A stretch of 45,452 bases of DNA from Oscillospiraceae bacterium (GCA_015067185.1 SVMZ01000026.1:1-45452); one strand, 5' to 3'. Shown: positions 6,757-15,860, counted from the stretch's first letter. Numbers and translations are program-made. The notes: generated from the sequence alone by a model not told the origin.

Positions 6757-8637
6757 TTACTCCTTGATGATAGCCTTAAACTTACAGGTTGCGATGCAGG
6801 CGCCGCACTTTACGCACTTAGCCGGATCGATCTGATAAGCGGGCAGCTTCTTGCCGGGGGCAGTATAATCAGTCTTATAGATAGCATCAGCGGGGCAGGC
6901 TTTTGTACATCTGCCGCAGCCGAAGCAGTTATCCTGAATAATGGTGTACTGCATCAGGTTCTTACATACTTTAGCGGGGCACTGCTTGTCCTGAATGTGA
7001 GCAAGGTACTCATCACGGAAGTGGGTAAGAGTAGAGATGATGGGGTTGGCAGCAGTCTGTCCGAGAGCGCAGAGGGAGTTAGCCTTTACGGTGTTGCCAA
7101 GCTCTTCAAGCTCTTCAAGATCCTGCATGGTGCCGTTACCCTCAGTGATGCGGGTAAGAATCTCAAGCATACGCTTGGTGCCGATACGGCAGGGAGAACA
7201 TTTACCGCAGGATTCGTCGCAGATGAATTCCATATAGAACTTAGCAACGTCAACCATGCAGTTGTCTTCGTCCATAACGATGGCGCCGCCGGAGCCCATC
7301 ATGGAGCCCTTGGCAACCAGGTTATCGAAATCGATGGGTTCATCAAGAGCTTCTTCAGTCAGGCAGCCGCCGGAAGGACCACCGGTCTGGATAGCCTTAA
7401 ACTTCTTGCCGTTGGGGATACCGCCGCCAATATCATAGATGAGCTCGCGGAGAGTTGTACCCATGGGAATCTCAACCAGACCAACGTTGTTGACCTTGCC
7501 GCCCAGTGCGAATACCTTGGTACCCTTGGATTTCTCGGTGCCGCAGGATGCAAAATCAGCAGCGCCTTCACGAAGAATGTAAGGTACGCAAGCCAGAGTC
7601 TCAACGTTGTTTACGATGGTGGGCTTGCCCCACAGACCCTTAACAGCAGGGAACGGAGGACGGGGACGAGGCATACCGCGCTTACCTTCGATGGAGTTAA
7701 GCAGAGCGGTCTCTTCGCCGCAGACGAATGCACCGGCGCCCAGACGGATGTGAGCCTGGAAGTCAAATCCAGTACCCATAATATTTTTGCCCAAAATGCC
7801 AACTTCGTTCATCTGCTTGATGGCATTTTTAAGACGGTTAACTGCAATGGGGTACTCAGCACGTACATAGAAATAACCCTCGGTAGCGCCGATAGCGTAA
7901 CCGGCAATCATCATACCTTCGATAACTGCATAGGGGTTGCCTTCGAGAATGGAGCGGTCCATAAATGCACCGGGGTCACCTTCATCGCCGTTACAAACAA
8001 CATATTTCTGATCAGCAACGGAAGCTTTGGCAAACTGCCATTTACGGCCGGAGGGGAATCCGCCGCCGCCACGACCACGGAGACCGGAGGCCAGAACTTC
8101 GTCGATGACTTCCTGCGGCTCCATATTCAGTGCGCGCTTAAGACCCTGGAATGCACCATAGCCCATAGCCTCTTCGATGTTTTCGGGGTTAATAACACCA
8201 CCGCCATGAAGAGCAACACGGCGCTGTTTTTTGTAGAAGTTGATGTCGTCCTGTTTAACGACTTTTTCACCGGTGTTGGGATCGATGTACAGCAGGCGCT
8301 CAATGATTTCGCCGCCCTTAATGTCCTTCTCAAAGATTTCATCTACATCATCCAGAGAAACCAGACGATAGAGAGTATCTTCGGGGAAAATCTTAACGAA
8401 AGGTCCCTGAGAGCAGAAGCCGAAGCAACCAACGATGTTGACAGTAACTTTGTCACCCATGTTGTTATCAGCAACGAGCTTCTCAAACTTCTCTTTGATT
8501 TCCAGAGAGTTGGAGGAGATACAGCCGGTACCACCGCACAGAAGGATAGCGCGTTTGCCGTTGGAGCCGTCAAGTTTGGCGGTCAGAGCATCGGTACAGC
8601 TACAGATTTTGGCGTCCAGTTCATTAAAGTTATTCAT
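6757..8637 (-). CDS. hydB: Hydrogenase flavoprotein subunit HydB (NuoF-like)
   Basis: A 626-residue NADH-binding subunit of the bifurcating hydrogenase. A thioredoxin-like [2Fe-2S] domain comes first (CGGTGC and GCFGFC). The NuoF core follows, with GLRGRGGGGFPSGRKW for FMN/NADH binding, then an SLBB-like segment and the [4Fe-4S] motif ESCGKCSPCR. A C-terminal two-cluster ferredoxin domain follows (CFGCGRCTKACP and CVKCGACIATC). It accepts or donates electrons at NAD(H) through FMN and links HydC to HydA. Its ATG overlaps the hydC stop codon by one base (TAATG), showing translational coupling; GGGAGG inside hydC is the likely ribosome binding site. Length and domain order are as expected for the family. 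Confidence 0.97.
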   Translation of the reverse strand: MNNFNELDAKICSCTDALTAKLDGSNGKRAILLCGGTGCISSNSLEIKEKFEKLVADNNMGDKVTVNIVGCFGFCSQGPFVKIFPEDTLYRLVSLDDVDEIFEKDIKGGEIIERLLYIDPNTGEKVVKQDDINFYKKQRRVALHGGGVINPENIEEAMGYGAFQGLKRALNMEPQEVIDEVLASGLRGRGGGGFPSGRKWQFAKASVADQKYVVCNGDEGDPGAFMDRSILEGNPYAVIEGMMIAGYAIGATEGYFYVRAEYPIAVNRLKNAIKQMNEVGILGKNIMGTGFDFQAHIRLGAGAFVCGEETALLNSIEGKRGMPRPRPPFPAVKGLWGKPTIVNNVETLACVPYILREGAADFASCGTEKSKGTKVFALGGKVNNVGLVEIPMGTTLRELIYDIGGGIPNGKKFKAIQTGGPSGGCLTEEALDEPIDFDNLVAKGSMMGSGGAIVMDEDNCMVDVAKFYMEFICDESCGKCSPCRIGTKRMLEILTRITEGNGTMQDLEELEELGNTVKANSLCALGQTAANPIISTLTHFRDEYLAHIQDKQCPAKVCKNLMQYTIIQDNCFGCGRCTKACPADAIYKTDYTAPGKKLPAYQIDPAKCVKCGACIATCKFKAIIKE

Positions 8638-9125
8638 TAGTTGGCACCTCCCATAGCACGGTATTCTTTCACGATTTCGGGAACCATGTCAACGGTAACC
8701 TTGGGATAAACTTTACCGCTGATGGTTACTGCGGGAGCAATTCCGCAGGCACCGATGCAGCGAAGGGCATCCAGAGTAAACAGACCGTCCTGGGAAGTCT
8801 CACCGGGTTTGATACCGATGATTTCGGAGAACTTATCGATAATCTGCTGTGCACCCTTAACGTAGCAAGCAGTACCCAGGCAGCAACCGATAACATACTT
8901 GCCCTTGGGTTCCAGAGAGAAGAAAGAGTAGAAGGTGACAACCCCATAAATTTCTGCCACGGAGATACCCGTCTTCTCTGATACGAGTTTCTGGACATCC
9001 AGAGGAATATAACCGTATTCGTTCTGAATGTCGCTGAGAATCATCATCAGCGGTGTCGTTTCATCTGCGTATCTGTCACAGATTTCGCAAATCTTTTTGA
9101 CACCGGCTTCACTGATATGAGCCAT
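8637..9125 (-). CDS. hydC: Hydrogenase subunit HydC (NuoE-like [2Fe-2S])
   Basis: A 162-residue NuoE/HydC-type protein with a helical N-terminus and a thioredoxin-like [2Fe-2S] domain; the ligands appear as CCLGTACYV and, further on, CIGACGIAPAV. It is the small subunit of the NAD-linked bifurcating hydrogenase and passes electrons with HydB. It is the first gene of the hydC-hydB-hydA operon, preceded by AGGAGG seven to eight bases before the ATG and by a good promoter about 60 bp upstream. Confidence 0.96.
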   Translation of the reverse strand: MAHISEAGVKKICEICDRYADETTPLMMILSDIQNEYGYIPLDVQKLVSEKTGISVAEIYGVVTFYSFFSLEPKGKYVIGCCLGTACYVKGAQQIIDKFSEIIGIKPGETSQDGLFTLDALRCIGACGIAPAVTISGKVYPKVTVDMVPEIVKEYRAMGGAN

Positions 9126-9186
9126 ATTTTACCTCCTGATTAAATGAGATTATTAAAAACAATTGTTAGTACACCGTACCTTTACA

Positions 9187-9215
9187 ATTATACATCTTTT
9201 ACCCGCAAAAAACAA
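9187..9215 (-). promoter_or_regulatory. Sigma-A promoter of the hydCBA operon
   Basis: On the minus strand TTGTTT (9210-9215), a 17-bp spacer, and TATAAT (9187-9192). The leader to the hydC ATG is about 55 bases. The 242-bp gap (9126-9367) holds this promoter and a divergent-facing one for the next gene; I see no clear operator. Confidence 0.7.
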
Positions 9216-9288
9216 GGGTCTTTCGGGGTTTTATTAAAAAAGAAAGTTTGTATTATTTTCCGCATTTACTGGATTTTTTTTAAAGTCA

Positions 9289-9317
9289 TTGCAGTGAAAA
9301 AATGTTTATGCTATAAT
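9289..9317 (+). promoter_or_regulatory. Sigma-A promoter of the GHL6-like glycosidase gene
   Basis: TTGCAG at 9289-9294, a 17-bp spacer and TATAAT at 9312-9317, followed after about 50 bases by AAGGAG and the start codon at 9368. Confidence 0.7.
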
Positions 9318-9367
9318 GAAAATATAGTTAAAATGACATTGTGGTGGGGGGAAAGGAGTGATTTCGG

Positions 9368-11434
9368 ATGGAGAAGTGGTATAAAAAAAGTTATTTCCGT
9401 AATCTTGTCGATATGCATATCCCAAGTGGGGAGGGAAATCTCGAAAATTTTGATGCCGAAAAATATGCTCAATGTATGGAAATTGCGGGAGTTGATACGG
9501 CATATGTTTATGCATCCAACTGTCTTGGACTGTGTTTGTTCCCTTCAGAGGTTGGCCATCGTCATTCCATCACCGATAAGCGCGATATTTTTGGAGAAAC
9601 CGTAGCTGCACTTAGGAAAAGAGGGATTGGCGTTGTTGGTTATCTCAACAGCTGGTGTGCGGATGTGGCACGGGCTCATCCTGGATGGCAGGTATGTTCC
9701 GGCGCGGGAAAACGGCTGAGCGATGACTCGCGTTTTGGCTGTTGCTGTCTCAACAGCCCGTATGCGGATTATTTTCATGCGCTTGTCTATGAGATGGTTT
9801 CCAAGTATGATATTGAAGGTTTGTGGGTGGATATGATTGGATTCTATTCGCCGGATTGCGTGTGTGAATATTGCCGCGAAAAGTATAAGAAGAAAACAGG
9901 TTTTGATCTTCCGACGACCATTGACTGGACTGACGACAACTTTTTGAATTATGTAAAGTTCAAATATGACACGGTTGCAGAATATGCGAAGGGCATTACT
10001 GAGGCTGCCCACCGTGCAAAGCCCGACATATCCATCTCATTGCAATGTGCTTCCTGGAACAGAAGTATGTATACCGGTTTGGGCAATGATTATTTTAAAC
10101 AGATGGATTATGTTTCCGGAGATTTTTATTCTGACCGCAATAAAACAGATGTTGTCTGCCGTCTGCTGTATAATCTCAGTGAAGATTTGCCTTTTGAATA
10201 TATGATATCCCGTGCTCCGGATCTTACCTATCACACAGCCATCAAGGATAAGAGTGAGATTCTACTGCAGGCTTACACGGCCTTTCTCTGCGGGGGAAGC
10301 TTCCTCTTTATTGATGCGATTGATCCGGATGGCGGCTTGAATCAGGATCTCTATCGTATGATGGCAGAGGTAAAAACGGAACTGGAGCCATTTTTCAAAA
10401 CGATTGACCATGAGGCAGAGATTCTCAGAGATGTAGCAGTGTATATGAATTTTGATTCATATACAACCCGAAGGACAGAGGGAGAAAGTATCAGTAAGTT
10501 TGCGGCGGATTCGGTCATTCCGGAACGGCTCAATCTGCTCAATGCCGCGTTGATGCGTGCGCATATCGATTATGATATCATCACACCGAAGAATCTGGAA
10601 CAATTGTCGAGATATAAAGTGATTATTGTTTCAGATCTTTACCGCATGAGTGAGGAGGAGTGCGATAAACTGCGGGCATTTGTGAAAAACGGAGGCAGAC
10701 TCTATGTGAGCGGAGAATCCTCAGTTCTTTCCAGTGACGGTAAGAATAAAGACAGATTTATGTTGGAGGAGGTTCTTGGGGTAAAATATGAAACATTTAT
10801 TGACCGAAAACCGGTATATCTTGCTCCTACCATCGGAGGGAAACCACTGTTTGAGCATTTCAGCGAGAACTATCCGGCCATGATCAAAAGAGCGGTTCCG
10901 GTTGTCAGCAGGGTTGCCGATTCGGCAGAGGTTTTGGCCACGCTCACCTATCCGTTTACGGATGCAAGAGATATCCACAGTTACTCTTCCGCCATAAGCA
11001 ATCCGCCGGCAGAAAAAACAGAGGTTCCTGCACTTGTTTACAACCAATACGGAAAGGGTGCCTGCATCTATAACTGTGCACCGATTGAGCAGAGCAGTGC
11101 GGTCTGCGACTACGATATTTTTGCAGCAATCATAAAATCGCTTCTTGGTGAGGTGGGGGGAAATATCCTCAACTGCGAGGAATGTGAATATCTGGAGTAT
11201 GTTGTACGTCATAACCCGGAGAAAAGACATTATACCGTATCACTGCTGAACTATCAAAATGTCAAAAAAATCGTTCCGCTGTATGATGTGGCCTTTTCCC
11301 TGAATCTGGATATAGAACCGAAAAAGGTATATGCCAATCTCGGGACAGAGGTTTCCTGTGTCAGAGAAAATGGCGCCTTGCACATGAAACTTTCTTGCTT
11401 GGATATTTATGATGTTGTCTATATAGAATATTAA
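9368..11434 (+). CDS. GHL6/GH42-like putative glycoside hydrolase
   Basis: A 688-residue protein without a signal peptide, so probably cytoplasmic. The N-terminal half looks like the TIM-barrel family called hypothetical glycosyl hydrolase 6 (GHL6). It has a conserved LNSPYADYFHALVYEMVSKY segment (about 124-143), then GLWVDM and a CVCEYCREKYKKKTGFDLP segment (about 163-181) typical of that family. The second half (about 350-560) resembles the glutamine-amidotransferase-like trimerisation domain of GH42 beta-galactosidases, with KVIIVSDLYRMS and FVKNGGRLYVSGE. It ends in a small beta domain. Activity is not established for most members; a galactosidase- or fucosidase-like exo-enzyme is a guess. 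AAGGAG at 9353-9358 supports the start. It is transcribed alone and ends at a terminator. Confidence 0.8.
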   Translation: MEKWYKKSYFRNLVDMHIPSGEGNLENFDAEKYAQCMEIAGVDTAYVYASNCLGLCLFPSEVGHRHSITDKRDIFGETVAALRKRGIGVVGYLNSWCADVARAHPGWQVCSGAGKRLSDDSRFGCCCLNSPYADYFHALVYEMVSKYDIEGLWVDMIGFYSPDCVCEYCREKYKKKTGFDLPTTIDWTDDNFLNYVKFKYDTVAEYAKGITEAAHRAKPDISISLQCASWNRSMYTGLGNDYFKQMDYVSGDFYSDRNKTDVVCRLLYNLSEDLPFEYMISRAPDLTYHTAIKDKSEILLQAYTAFLCGGSFLFIDAIDPDGGLNQDLYRMMAEVKTELEPFFKTIDHEAEILRDVAVYMNFDSYTTRRTEGESISKFAADSVIPERLNLLNAALMRAHIDYDIITPKNLEQLSRYKVIIVSDLYRMSEEECDKLRAFVKNGGRLYVSGESSVLSSDGKNKDRFMLEEVLGVKYETFIDRKPVYLAPTIGGKPLFEHFSENYPAMIKRAVPVVSRVADSAEVLATLTYPFTDARDIHSYSSAISNPPAEKTEVPALVYNQYGKGACIYNCAPIEQSSAVCDYDIFAAIIKSLLGEVGGNILNCEECEYLEYVVRHNPEKRHYTVSLLNYQNVKKIVPLYDVAFSLNLDIEPKKVYANLGTEVSCVRENGALHMKLSCLDIYDVVYIEY

Positions 11435-11473
11435 AAAAGATTCACGTTAGTTTGAGCGTGATTGTCAGAAGAT

Positions 11474-11516
11474 ATGGCCCGGTTTGAATTGATATATCCT
11501 GGGCCATTTTTATTTT
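11474..11516 (+). terminator. Terminator after the GHL6-like gene
   Basis: TGGCCCGG pairs with CCTGGGCCA (one bulged T) across a roughly 13-base loop, and TTTTTATTTT follows. Confidence 0.75.
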
Positions 11517-11604
11517 GTGGAGGACCTTTTGGTTACAGTAAGGCTGATTTTTTATATAATGATACTATTGTCAGGAAATCGGAAAAAGAGGTAAACACAG
11601 CGTA

Positions 11605-11633
11605 TTGACAGTAATTTATGGGAAAGTTATAAT
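11605..11633 (+). promoter_or_regulatory. Consensus sigma-A promoter of the beta-helix/DUF4838/UroD operon
   Basis: TTGACA at 11605-11610 and TATAAT at 11628-11633 with exactly 17 bp between. A second, weaker candidate (TTACAG at 11533-11538, TATAAT at 11555-11560) lies upstream. With a perfect core promoter the operon is likely controlled by a repressor or downstream of initiation. Confidence 0.8.
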
Positions 11634-11667
11634 GGAAGATAAGAAAAAATGAGAATGGAGTAGAAGG

Positions 11668-12831
11668 ATGGGAACAATCTATCGAATTGCAGCAGCAAAT
11701 TCTTCTGTCGAAGATAAATGTAAAGCAGATGTTGTGTGTACAGGAGAATATGATGAACGTGTAATCAATGCGCAGATTGAAAAGCTGGTGCGAGGTGGAA
11801 CCGTGCAGCTCCTGGACGGAGATTATTATATCGATTCTTTTGAAAACGAAGATCACTCGGCAATTTATTTCAGCTATAACGATGGCAATGCAAGAGTGGT
11901 CAATGTGATTGGTGATACAGAGAACAAATCTTATAATACGCATTTTGGTGTGGTAATTCACGTCACTAAACGTGCACTGGATTCTCTTCCGCAAGGAGAA
12001 ACTGGCCGTGTCTTTTATGGTGCAGGGCGCAGGCCGGAAGCACCGGGCGACTTTTTCACTATGACCTATGTGAATAATGTCAATTTCGAGAATTTCTATC
12101 TCTATTTCTATAATGCCTCCTATCCTTTTATCGGTATTGACTGCAGTCATTTCGGCTCATCGGAAATTCGGCAGGTTGGTATCTTTACAGAACACTTTTT
12201 CGAAGACAGATTTCTTCACAAGAAGCCGGCTACACCCTGTAAAGGAAGCATTGGTATCCGCACCTGCAACGATTCCAATGATGAAATGGCGAGAATTGGC
12301 TGTAATGTTGTGGATGTGGGCGGCCTTTATATCGGATATGATTTTATCGGGGCAGACCATATGATTCTGCGGGATTGTTTTGCGGCCAGATGCTGCTACG
12401 GTTATGTCTTTGCCCAAAGTTATAAGACGATCACCATGCTGAATTGCGCCGATGAGGGAAACACCCACATGCCGTTGTTCCATGGAAGAGGACAGCTTAC
12501 CGCCCTGGATTTTTGTGTGGAGCGGTTTGATGCCGACTTTATTCCGGATGATCCCGAAGGAAATACGGAACCTTATGCAACAGAAGAGACACCTGGCAAC
12601 TGGCATGGTATGATTTCTTACACACTGCAGGGGAATGCCTTTGGAATGAACCATTTCTGGAAAAAAGGACACGGTGAAAACTTCCGGACGATTAACCTCT
12701 GTCATGATAAAAATTCCAGACCGGAGCATCCGGAATATCTGGAAAGCTATTTCGACCGAAAGAGCAGGAAGATGATTACCTGGACCGGCGAAGAATGGGT
12801 GGATGCTATGGGGAATTCTGTTGCCGAATAA
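11668..12831 (+). CDS. Right-handed beta-helix (pectate-lyase-like) protein
   Basis: A 387-residue protein without a signal peptide. The stretch from about residue 35 to 290 has the rhythm of parallel beta-helix coils, with short strands such as GGTVQLLDGDYYID, VNNVNFENFYLYFYNASYPFIGIDCS and GGLYIGYDFIGADHMILRDCFAARCCYGYVFAQ. This is the pectate lyase/polygalacturonase type of fold. I do not see the paired aspartates of GH28 or a clear polysaccharide lyase catalytic set, so the enzyme class is unassigned. It is the first gene of an operon with the DUF4838 and UroD-like genes, which implies a role on the same glycan. It is unusually Cys-rich for a carbohydrate enzyme. AGAAGG lies immediately before the ATG, giving only a modest ribosome binding site. 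Confidence 0.75.
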   Translation: MGTIYRIAAANSSVEDKCKADVVCTGEYDERVINAQIEKLVRGGTVQLLDGDYYIDSFENEDHSAIYFSYNDGNARVVNVIGDTENKSYNTHFGVVIHVTKRALDSLPQGETGRVFYGAGRRPEAPGDFFTMTYVNNVNFENFYLYFYNASYPFIGIDCSHFGSSEIRQVGIFTEHFFEDRFLHKKPATPCKGSIGIRTCNDSNDEMARIGCNVVDVGGLYIGYDFIGADHMILRDCFAARCCYGYVFAQSYKTITMLNCADEGNTHMPLFHGRGQLTALDFCVERFDADFIPDDPEGNTEPYATEETPGNWHGMISYTLQGNAFGMNHFWKKGHGENFRTINLCHDKNSRPEHPEYLESYFDRKSRKMITWTGEEWVDAMGNSVAE

Positions 12832-12872
12832 CAGACGTTTTTAAAGGATAAGAATAAAAAGGAGAGCGGGAT

Positions 12873-14258
12873 ATGTATCAAATATTCAAGGTAATTTCTC
12901 ACACAACCATTGACTTTGCGGCGGAAGAACTGAAAAAGTATCTCAGAATGATGATGCTGCGCTGCGGAGAGATTCCGGTAGGCTATGACCCGGCAGCGAA
13001 AAAAGGATTCCGTATTGGTCTTATGAAGGATTTTGATCTGGATACCACCGATGTGGAAGATACCAGGCTGGATGATATTATCTATATTGATACCAATGCC
13101 GAGGGCGGCATTATTGCAGGGTCCAATCCCGGGGCAACGCTGATTGCTGTTTATCGTTATCTCCGTTTCTGCGGCTGTCGGTGGCTCTTCCCGGGAATTG
13201 ATGGGGAGTGGATTCCGGTAATCGACGGTCTGCCGGAGGTCAATTACCGCAAGGTTGCCGATCACCGCTACCGAGGTCAGTGCAACGAGGGTGCGGAATA
13301 TCAGCCCAATATGATGGAAACCATCGATTTTACTCCCAAAATCGGTTTGAACACTTATATGCTGGAGTTTGATAATCCTTTCTTTTATTATAATACCTAT
13401 TATAATCACAACAACAGCAGAGTGCGGGCGCCGGAGCCGGTAACCCGTACGACGGTTATGCAGTGGAAGAGACAATGCGAAGCGGAGATCCAGAAGCGGG
13501 GACTGCACTTCCACGATATGGGACATGGATGGACAGCAGAGCCCTTTGGTATCGACAGCAGCAGCGGCTGGGAACCGGTGAGCGAAGATATGGTGCCGCC
13601 GGAGAGCAGAAAATATCTGGCTCTGCTGAATGGGGAGCGTAAACTTTACGGAGGAATCCCTCTCAACACCAACGTATGTATGTCTCAGCCGGAAGCAAGA
13701 CGGAAGATGGCTGAATATATTGCCGATTATGCCGAGAAACAGAACAATGTGGATTTTCTGCATATCTGGCTGGCTGATGCCAGCAACAATCACTGCGAGT
13801 GTGAAGAATGCCGCAAAAAAAATACTTCCGATTGGTACGTCATGCTTCTTAACGATATCGATGCGGAACTGACAAGAAGAAACCTGGATACCCATCTGGT
13901 GTTCATTGCCTATCTTGATCTTTTCTGGCCGCCTATTGAGGAGCGGTTGAACAATCATAAGCGGTTTACCATGCTCTTTGCGCCCATTACCAGACTTTAT
14001 ACCGAAACCTACGGTGAGGATGCAGATATGAGCAAGGTGATCCCTTACGAGAGAAACAACATCCGGAAACCGGACGGTATGGCCGAGTGTCTGGCATATC
14101 TCCATGAATGGAAGAAAATTTGGGATGGCGACTGCTTCTGCTATGAATATCATTTTATGGATATGCAGCACATGGATGTCAGCAATATGTTCATGGCAAA
14201 GATTGTATATGATGATATTGTGGCGCAGAAGAAGCAGGGACTCAGGGGAATTATTTGA
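12873..14258 (+). CDS. DUF4838 glycosidase-like protein, 5' part ending at an in-frame TGA
   Basis: The first 461 codons of a DUF4838-family protein. Residues 1-110 resemble the N-terminal domain of GH67/GH20-type enzymes (TTIDFAAEELKKYLR and GSNPGATLIAVYRYLRF). The following barrel-like part has the family signature DASNNHCECEECRKKN. The frame stops at TGA 14256-14258, but the remaining 188 codons of the family lie intact in the +1 frame from 14257; joined they give about 649 residues, a normal family length. Around the stop, AGGGGA, ATT, ATT, TGA has the same layout as the prfB autoregulatory frameshift site (AGGGGG, three bases, CTT, TGA). It could be programmed, a mutation or a sequencing error. 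DUF4838 proteins cluster with carbohydrate genes; their activity is unproven. AAGGAGAGCGGG precedes the ATG. Confidence 0.85.
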   Translation: MYQIFKVISHTTIDFAAEELKKYLRMMMLRCGEIPVGYDPAAKKGFRIGLMKDFDLDTTDVEDTRLDDIIYIDTNAEGGIIAGSNPGATLIAVYRYLRFCGCRWLFPGIDGEWIPVIDGLPEVNYRKVADHRYRGQCNEGAEYQPNMMETIDFTPKIGLNTYMLEFDNPFFYYNTYYNHNNSRVRAPEPVTRTTVMQWKRQCEAEIQKRGLHFHDMGHGWTAEPFGIDSSSGWEPVSEDMVPPESRKYLALLNGERKLYGGIPLNTNVCMSQPEARRKMAEYIADYAEKQNNVDFLHIWLADASNNHCECEECRKKNTSDWYVMLLNDIDAELTRRNLDTHLVFIAYLDLFWPPIEERLNNHKRFTMLFAPITRLYTETYGEDADMSKVIPYERNNIRKPDGMAECLAYLHEWKKIWDGDCFCYEYHFMDMQHMDVSNMFMAKIVYDDIVAQKKQGLRGII

Positions 14259-14823
14259 GGATGGATCCCAGCGCAGCTATTTCCCCACAGGTTTCCAGTT
14301 CTATGTCTACGGTGAAACATTGTATGATTCTTCGGTTTCCTTTGAGGAGCTCAAAGAGGATTACTTCAGTCACGCTTTCGGCGAAAACTGGAAGGCTGTT
14401 GTGGAATACCTTGAAAAACTCCGTGATTTGATGGATTATTCCTATTTCTTTGGTATCCGCTCCATCGATAAAACAAAAGGCAGCTATTATTGTCCCGAAA
14501 TGCAGACTAAAGCTAACGAGGCGCGTAAGGTAGTTGAGGCATTTGAGCCGGTCATTAAGGCCAATAAAAATCAAGACTACCGCGCATCGGCGGTGGCATG
14601 GCAGCTGTTGGAAATCCATTGTGATCTGATGAAAGATTTTACTGAGATGGTTGCCCATAAATGCGTGGGAGAGAATGAAGAAGCAATCCAGCTGATTGAT
14701 AAAATGATTGATTCGTTGTCCCGCACCGAAATTTATATTGAGCGTTATTACGATCATTATATGTTTGCAAGAGGGTTGGAGCGCTATGCCGAGCGCAAGA
14801 AAAAGAAAGGTCTCTTGTCTTAA
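14257..14823 (+). CDS. DUF4838 protein, 3' part in the +1 frame
   Basis: These 188 codons continue the DUF4838 protein after a one-base shift at 14253-14257, beginning EDGSQRSYFPTGFQFYVYG and ending ERYAERKKKKGLLS. The segment is mostly helical and holds conserved family residues such as YGETLYD and SYYCPEM. It has no ribosome binding site or start codon at the junction; the nearest upstream ATG in this frame (14104) lies deep inside the first part with no good site, so independent translation is unlikely. Coding quality continues without further stops, which argues that the lesion is recent, artefactual or functional. Confidence 0.75.
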   Translation, partial: EDGSQRSYFPTGFQFYVYGETLYDSSVSFEELKEDYFSHAFGENWKAVVEYLEKLRDLMDYSYFFGIRSIDKTKGSYYCPEMQTKANEARKVVEAFEPVIKANKNQDYRASAVAWQLLEIHCDLMKDFTEMVAHKCVGENEEAIQLIDKMIDSLSRTEIYIERYYDHYMFARGLERYAERKKKKGLLS

Positions 14824-14875
14824 TGAGAATGGATTTACTGTTTCGAAAACAAAAAAGAAACTGAAAAGAGTGAAG

Positions 14876-15847
14876 ATGATGGGCAAAGAATCCGGAAAAA
14901 GCCGTATGATCAAGGCTTTTACAAGACAAAAAGTAGAGGGCTTGGTTCCTCATTTTGAGATGGTCTTTTTCCTCACCATGGAAAAACTGGGGAGGGTGCA
15001 TCCCTCTCACAGAGATTATTATCAGTGGGGCCAGATGAGTGAAAAAGAAAAGCGTCTGCATGATATCGATATGGCGCATTGCTATGTTGATATTGCAGAA
15101 ATCTATCATCATGATGCAATTTTTGCTCAGGTGGATACACAAAATCCCGAGCGGGCGGTTCGGGTTCTGGAAGCAATCAGAGAACTGGATAACGGAGAGC
15201 ATTTTGTGATGATTCACGGAGATCCCACCTTTGCCATACCGGACGGCAATGCAATGATGGATTTTTCTGTCCGTATGTATGAGGATATGGAAGGGCTGAT
15301 TGCAGAGCAGGAGGAGAATCGGAAAAAATGGAGTGAGGCAATTTATCAGATAAGCAAACATAAAGGACTGATTGATTGTGTTGCCCTGTGCTCCGACTAT
15401 GCATTTAATGTGAATCCATTTTTTACCTCCGAGGTGTTTGAGGAACTGATTGCACCGTGTCTCAAACAGTGCATTGACGATTATCGAGCCATGGGACTTT
15501 ACACCATGAAACATACCGATGGAAACATCAATCCGATTCTGGATCAGATTGTTGCATGCGGTCCGGATGCGATTCAATCGGTGGATCCGCAGGGAGGTAT
15601 GAGCCTGAGCGGGTGTATGGAAAAATACAACGATAAGGTCTGTTTTGTGGGTAATGTCAACTGTGGTCTGCTGCAGACGGGAACCGATGAAGAAGCGGCA
15701 GAGGATGTCAGAAGGGCACTGCGGGAGGGTATGTCCAAGCCGACAGGATTTGTATTTTCTACATCCAACTGTGTGTATACCGGTATGCCGCTGGAGCGCT
15801 ATGAGATGATGAACGCAATCTGGCAGACAGAGGGAAGATACTGCTGA
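14876..15847 (+). CDS. UroD/MtaA-superfamily protein (methyltransferase-like)
   Basis: A 323-residue TIM-barrel protein of the uroporphyrinogen decarboxylase superfamily. It has MIHGDPTFAI, the KHTDGNINPILDQI segment (His 213), DAIQSVDPQGGMSL, FVGNVNCGLL (Cys 263), and a C-terminal STSNCVYTGMPLERY (Cys 299). It lacks the N-terminal Arg-rich substrate loop of true heme-pathway UroD, and no heme genes are present. The His/Cys/Cys spacing resembles, without matching, the zinc site of MtaA/CmuA-type cobamide methyltransferases. Members like this one are often found in sugar loci; removal or transfer of a one-carbon group is a reasonable but unproven guess. It is the last gene of the operon, 52 bases after the DUF4838 frame. 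The ATG at 14876 (or 14879) has only a weak upstream purine tract. Confidence 0.8.
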   Translation: MMGKESGKSRMIKAFTRQKVEGLVPHFEMVFFLTMEKLGRVHPSHRDYYQWGQMSEKEKRLHDIDMAHCYVDIAEIYHHDAIFAQVDTQNPERAVRVLEAIRELDNGEHFVMIHGDPTFAIPDGNAMMDFSVRMYEDMEGLIAEQEENRKKWSEAIYQISKHKGLIDCVALCSDYAFNVNPFFTSEVFEELIAPCLKQCIDDYRAMGLYTMKHTDGNINPILDQIVACGPDAIQSVDPQGGMSLSGCMEKYNDKVCFVGNVNCGLLQTGTDEEAAEDVRRALREGMSKPTGFVFSTSNCVYTGMPLERYEMMNAIWQTEGRYC

Positions 15848-15860
15848 ATGTGAAAGAGAA

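Noticed and set aside
5083..8640. A 1185-codon open frame antisense to hydA and hydB
   Set aside because: It mirrors the codon bias of the two real genes, crosses their boundary, has low-complexity Ala/Val/Gly-rich translation and no domain; a shadow frame.
12747..14171. 474-codon minus-strand frame opposite the DUF4838 gene
   Set aside because: No ribosome binding site or recognisable domain; the plus strand carries clear family motifs.
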